Shown: piece by piece, positions 4,707 to 7,409 of the stretch | How positions within the stretch are numbered: the stretch's first letter is position 1 | Layout: every line of letters starts with the position of its first letter | DNA from: Desulfobacteraceae bacterium | GTDB lineage: Bacteria; Desulfobacterota; Desulfobacteria; Desulfobacterales; UBA11574 | Length of the DNA: 7,409 bases | Direction of reading: 5' to 3' | Assembly (NCBI GenBank): GCA_029857875.1 | Contig: JAOUGB010000103.1 | Location: 1 to 7,409 of the forward strand | Program-made: the position numbers and the translations under genes | Notes under the pieces: generated by a model | What the model saw: only the letters and a program-made list of their open reading frames with translations | Database searches by the model: none | Told to the model about the DNA's origin: nothing

Positions 4707-6614
4707 ATGAAAATTACAAAAGATCTCACAATCCCAAAGCTTTTTTATGAAAAAGCCGGCAAATACGGCAAGGGCAGAGTGGCCATGCGGGAGAAGCAAT
4801 TTGGCATCTGGCAACCCATTACCTGGCATGACTATTTTGAAAATGTAAAGTACCTGACCCTTGGACTTATTCGTTTAGGCCTTGAAGAAGGAGATAAGGT
4901 TGCCATGATCGGCGACAATCGTCCCGAGGGTCTGTGGGCTGAAATAGCGACGTTATGCGCAAGGGGCGTGGGGGTTTGGCTGTTCCGGGACTGCCTGATT
5001 GATGAGGTCAAGTACATCATCGACCATTCGGACACAAAATTTTTATTCGGGGAAGGCCAGGAGGAAGTCGACAAGGCCATCTCTGTATTAAATGAATGCC
5101 CCAAACTGGAAAAAATTATCTGGGATGATCCCAAGGGAATGCGAGATTACAACCAGGACTATCTGATCAGTTTAAAGGACGTTCAGAGCCTGGGCCGGGA
5201 ACTCGATCAACAACAGCCCGAGCTTTTTGAAAAGATGATCAATAAAGGCCACGGGGATGAAGTGGCTTTACTTTTTTATACTTCCGGAACCACATCGTTG
5301 CCAAAGGGGGCACTTTTGTCCCACAATAATATGCTGACCATGGGGCAGCATCTCATGGCTGTGGATCCGTGTGTGGAAACGGATGATTATGCCTCTTATC
5401 TGCCTTTTGCGTGGATCGGGGAACAGATGATGTCGATTTCCTGCGGCCTGCAAGTGGGATATACCATCAATTTCCCGGAGGAACCGGAAACCGCCGAGGA
5501 GAACATCAGGGAGATCGGTCCCCATGTGATGTTTGCTCCCCCACGCATGTACGAGCAGATGACCCGAACGGTACAGGTTAAATATCTGGATGCCACGTGG
5601 ATCAAACGGAAATTCTATGAGCTTTCCACGAAAATCGGTTATCTTGTGGCGGATCTTAAGTTTCAGAAAAAACGAATTCCATGGTACTGGGCGTTTTTAA
5701 GATGGTTGGCGTATATTAGCGTTCAAAAGAAAATAAAGGACCATCTCGGCCTGTCTCGTGTTCGAAATGCCTATACGGGCGGGGCGGCCATGGGCCCGGA
5801 TCACTTTCGTTTTTTTCATGCACTGGGAGTAAACCTAAAGCAGATCTATGGCCAGACCGAAGTCGCCGGCATTTCTGTGGTTCATCGAAGCGGTGATATA
5901 AAATTCGATACGGTGGGTCATCCGATTCCTGAAACAGAAATAAAAATCACTGAAGACGGTGAAATCCTAACCAGAAGTCCTTCCGTTTTTTTGGGTTACT
6001 ATAAAAATCCGGAAGCAACCAAAGAGACCTTGAAAGACGGTTGGCTCTATTCAGGTGACAAGGGTTTTATAGATGATGAGGGTCACCTGGTGGTTTTTGA
6101 TCGTACCAAGGATGTTTTCATACTCAGGGACGGAAGACCTTTTTCTCCCCAGTACCTTGAAACTCGCCTGAAATTCAGTCCCTATGTGAGAGATTCATGG
6201 GTCATCGGAGACAAACGGGAATATATTACCGCGGTCATTTGTATCGATTATTCTGTGGTGGGTAAATGGGCCGATGAAAAAAAGATCAATTATACGAGCT
6301 ATCAGGAACTTTCTCAGATGCCCGAGGTCTACAACTTGGTGGAAGTACAGATACGTCAGGCAAACAGGGACCTCCCGGAAGCCGCCAGAGTCGTAAAGTT
6401 CATCAACCTGTACAAGGAATTCGATGCAGATGATGATGAACTGACAAGAACAAGAAAATTGCGGCGGGGCTTTGTGGAAAAAAGGTATCAGGACATCATT
6501 GAAGCCCTCTATATAAATGATGATAACGTTCATATCGATACAACCATTAAGTATGAAGATGGGCGACAGGCGCATATTGTTACCGATCTGCATATCAGGA
6601 AAGTCGAGGAATAG
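4707..6614 (+). CDS. AMP-forming acyl-CoA synthetase (long-chain type, COG1022-like)
   Basis: The enzyme activates a carboxylic acid with ATP and CoA to an acyl-CoA by way of an acyl-adenylate. The 635-residue product is full length for the long-chain class. Motifs in order: P-loop YTSGTTSLPKG (191-201), FAPPRMYEQM (277-286), GGAAMG (358-363), YGQTE (381-385, adenine and adenylate binding), YSGDKG (448-453), hinge FDRTKD (464-469) and a C-terminal TRTRKLRR (580-587) that should supply the catalytic Lys. The segment FILRDGRPFSPQYLE replaces the usual KNIxPxxIE form. No signal peptide or membrane segment is seen. Placement between LivG and LivH genes suggests that it traps the imported acid as its CoA thioester; aromatic, fatty or dicarboxylic acids are all possible. 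The ATG at 4707 has only a weak AGAAG 10 nt upstream, but no better start is near. The stop codon is the first unit of a 7-bp tandem repeat. Confidence 0.93.
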   Translation: MKITKDLTIPKLFYEKAGKYGKGRVAMREKQFGIWQPITWHDYFENVKYLTLGLIRLGLEEGDKVAMIGDNRPEGLWAEIATLCARGVGVWLFRDCLIDEVKYIIDHSDTKFLFGEGQEEVDKAISVLNECPKLEKIIWDDPKGMRDYNQDYLISLKDVQSLGRELDQQQPELFEKMINKGHGDEVALLFYTSGTTSLPKGALLSHNNMLTMGQHLMAVDPCVETDDYASYLPFAWIGEQMMSISCGLQVGYTINFPEEPETAEENIREIGPHVMFAPPRMYEQMTRTVQVKYLDATWIKRKFYELSTKIGYLVADLKFQKKRIPWYWAFLRWLAYISVQKKIKDHLGLSRVRNAYTGGAAMGPDHFRFFHALGVNLKQIYGQTEVAGISVVHRSGDIKFDTVGHPIPETEIKITEDGEILTRSPSVFLGYYKNPEATKETLKDGWLYSGDKGFIDDEGHLVVFDRTKDVFILRDGRPFSPQYLETRLKFSPYVRDSWVIGDKREYITAVICIDYSVVGKWADEKKINYTSYQELSQMPEVYNLVEVQIRQANRDLPEAARVVKFINLYKEFDADDDELTRTRKLRRGFVEKRYQDIIEALYINDDNVHIDTTIKYEDGRQAHIVTDLHIRKVEE

Positions 6615-6700
6615 GGAATAGAAGATAGGAAATAGTAGATAGGGAATAGAAAATAGTAAATAGTGAATAGTAAACAGTGAATAGTAAATAGGGAACAGGA
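6610..6700. repeat. Heptanucleotide tandem repeat, 13 units of AATAGNN
   Basis: Thirteen consecutive 7-bp units fit RAYAGNN, most of them AATAG followed by GG, GA, AA, TA or TG, with no insertion or deletion across 91 bp. The first unit contains the TAG stop of the acyl-CoA synthetase gene. Each unit carries an ATAG or ACAG core, and the minus strand reads as a spurious Leu/Tyr/Ile/Phe-rich frame. It resembles the heptameric short tandem repeats known in cyanobacteria and seen in other bacteria. Unit number could vary between strains by slippage. Confidence 0.9.
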
Positions 6701-6706
6701 AAAAGG

Positions 6707-6758
6707 ATTGACGATTGAAAATTCTGTAGGCTATTTTTAACAATTGTTAATCGTCAAT
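6707..6758. repeat. Perfect 10-bp inverted repeat enclosing a 14-bp palindrome
   Basis: ATTGACGATT (6707-6716) and AATCGTCAAT (6749-6758) are perfect reverse complements 32 nt apart. Overlapping the right arm is the 14-bp palindrome TTAACAATTGTTAA (6737-6750). The whole lies in the operon gap, ending 17 bp before the LivH start, so in mRNA it could form a hairpin close to the ribosome-binding site and lower or time LivH translation. It may instead be a dispersed repeat inserted together with the adjacent heptamers. Confidence 0.65.
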
Positions 6759-6775
6759 TTACAATGGAGTGACGG

Positions 6776-7409
6776 ATGGAACTGTTTTTAATGACCATTA
6801 CAACCGGCATTATGGTGGGTGGTATCTATGCCCTTGTGGCCCTTGGATGGGTGTTGATATATAAATGTTCAGGCGTACTGAATCTGGCCATGGGTGAAAT
6901 GACGCTGATTGGAGCTTATGTTTCCTTGAGCTTTTATTCCATGGGCATTCCTTTTTTACTGGCGATTTTATTCTCCCTTATTATAGGACTGGTTTTGGGA
7001 ATACTGACGGAAAGAATTTTCCTGGACAAACTCATCGGTCAACCTGTGCTGACGGTGATTATGGTCACCGTTGGTCTTTCATTTTTCTTTAAGGGAACGG
7101 TGGAACTCATATGGGGTACCGATACGCGTGTGTTCACCCCGCCGGTTTTTTCAATTGAACCGATACACATCGGAAAGATAGTTATCGGTCAGGTTTATCT
7201 GTGGAGCTTTGTGGCCGCCATTATTCTCTTAATTGTTTTTGTCTGCTTTTTTAAATATACCCGTTGGGGCCTTGCCATGCAGGCCACAGCCGACGATGAA
7301 ATGGCCGCCCTCTCCCTTGGTGTGAGCGCCAGATTCGTTTATGCAGCTGCCTGGGCCATCGCTTTTATGGCGGCCGGTGTCGGCGGGACTCTTTTGGGCA
7401 ACATCAACG
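6776..7409 (+). CDS. livH: LivH-type ABC transporter permease, 3' end cut by window edge
   Basis: This is an inner-membrane permease subunit of the HAAT/Liv importer. 211 codons are visible; the family is usually about 290-300 residues. The start of the protein shows the family pattern GGIYALVALGWVLIYKCSGV followed by LNLAMGEMTLIGAY. Several strongly hydrophobic membrane segments follow (about residues 10-30, 60-80, 90-108, 145-165 and 190-208). The cytoplasmic coupling loop WGLAMQATADDEMAALSLGV (about 171-190) contacts the ATPase. The ATG at 6776 has GGAGTGA with its GGAG core 6 nt upstream, the strongest Shine-Dalgarno in the window. It lies 161 bp after the acyl-CoA synthetase gene, in a gap filled by repeats. 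The matching LivM permease, LivF ATPase and binding protein would be expected downstream, outside the window. Confidence 0.93.
   Translation, partial: MELFLMTITTGIMVGGIYALVALGWVLIYKCSGVLNLAMGEMTLIGAYVSLSFYSMGIPFLLAILFSLIIGLVLGILTERIFLDKLIGQPVLTVIMVTVGLSFFFKGTVELIWGTDTRVFTPPVFSIEPIHIGKIVIGQVYLWSFVAAIILLIVFVCFFKYTRWGLAMQATADDEMAALSLGVSARFVYAAAWAIAFMAAGVGGTLLGNIN

Noticed and set aside
6610..6700. CRISPR array
   Set aside because: The units are 7 bp and contiguous, with no spacers; this is a simple tandem repeat.
6195..6743. Minus-strand 182-codon frame opposite the end of the ligase
   Set aside because: Its N-terminal part is a 7-residue periodic Leu/Tyr/Ile/Phe string produced by the heptamer array, and the rest is antisense to the conserved ligase.

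Overview
The window looks like chromosomal DNA of a sulfate-reducer-type member of the Desulfobacterota (Desulfobacterales-like). This is inferred from three things: a UGA-encoded glutaredoxin-like selenoprotein, a branched-chain (Liv) ABC transporter operon with an embedded acyl-CoA ligase, and AT-leaning intergenic DNA full of small hairpins and heptamer repeats. No database search was possible, so the taxonomy is an inference.

Layout. Positions 1-1807 (minus strand) hold the general PTS pair: an HPr gene followed 6 bp later by ptsI, whose 3' end runs off the left edge. A 576-bp divergent intergenic region (1808-2383) carries several inverted repeats. Positions 2384-2611 (plus) hold the most notable gene. 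It is a 75-residue glutaredoxin-like protein that is readable only if two in-frame TGA codons (13 and 73) are decoded as selenocysteine. The reading gives a UPYT redox motif and a C-terminal Sec-Gly-Val-stop tail, and each TGA is followed at the same distance by a SECIS-like hairpin with GU in a 5-nt loop. Next come a hairpin-rich spacer, a LOG-family nucleotide-binding protein (2816-3466), about 300 bp of apparently non-coding, repeat-like DNA, and an intrinsic terminator (3761-3785).

Positions 3862-7409 (plus) hold an operon-like run: a LivG-type ABC ATPase, a 635-aa AMP-forming acyl-CoA synthetase, and a LivH-type permease cut by the right edge. Between ligase and permease lie thirteen 7-bp tandem repeats, starting inside the ligase stop codon, and a long inverted repeat.

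How the genes work together. HPr and enzyme I form a phosphorelay; no sugar-specific EII component is visible. The selenoprotein is probably a thiol/selenol oxidoreductase that needs the Sec machinery (SelA, SelB, SelC, SelD) encoded elsewhere. The livG-ligase-livH run suggests import of a carboxylic acid (fatty, aromatic or similar) coupled to CoA activation rather than plain amino-acid uptake; the substrate cannot be read from the sequence.
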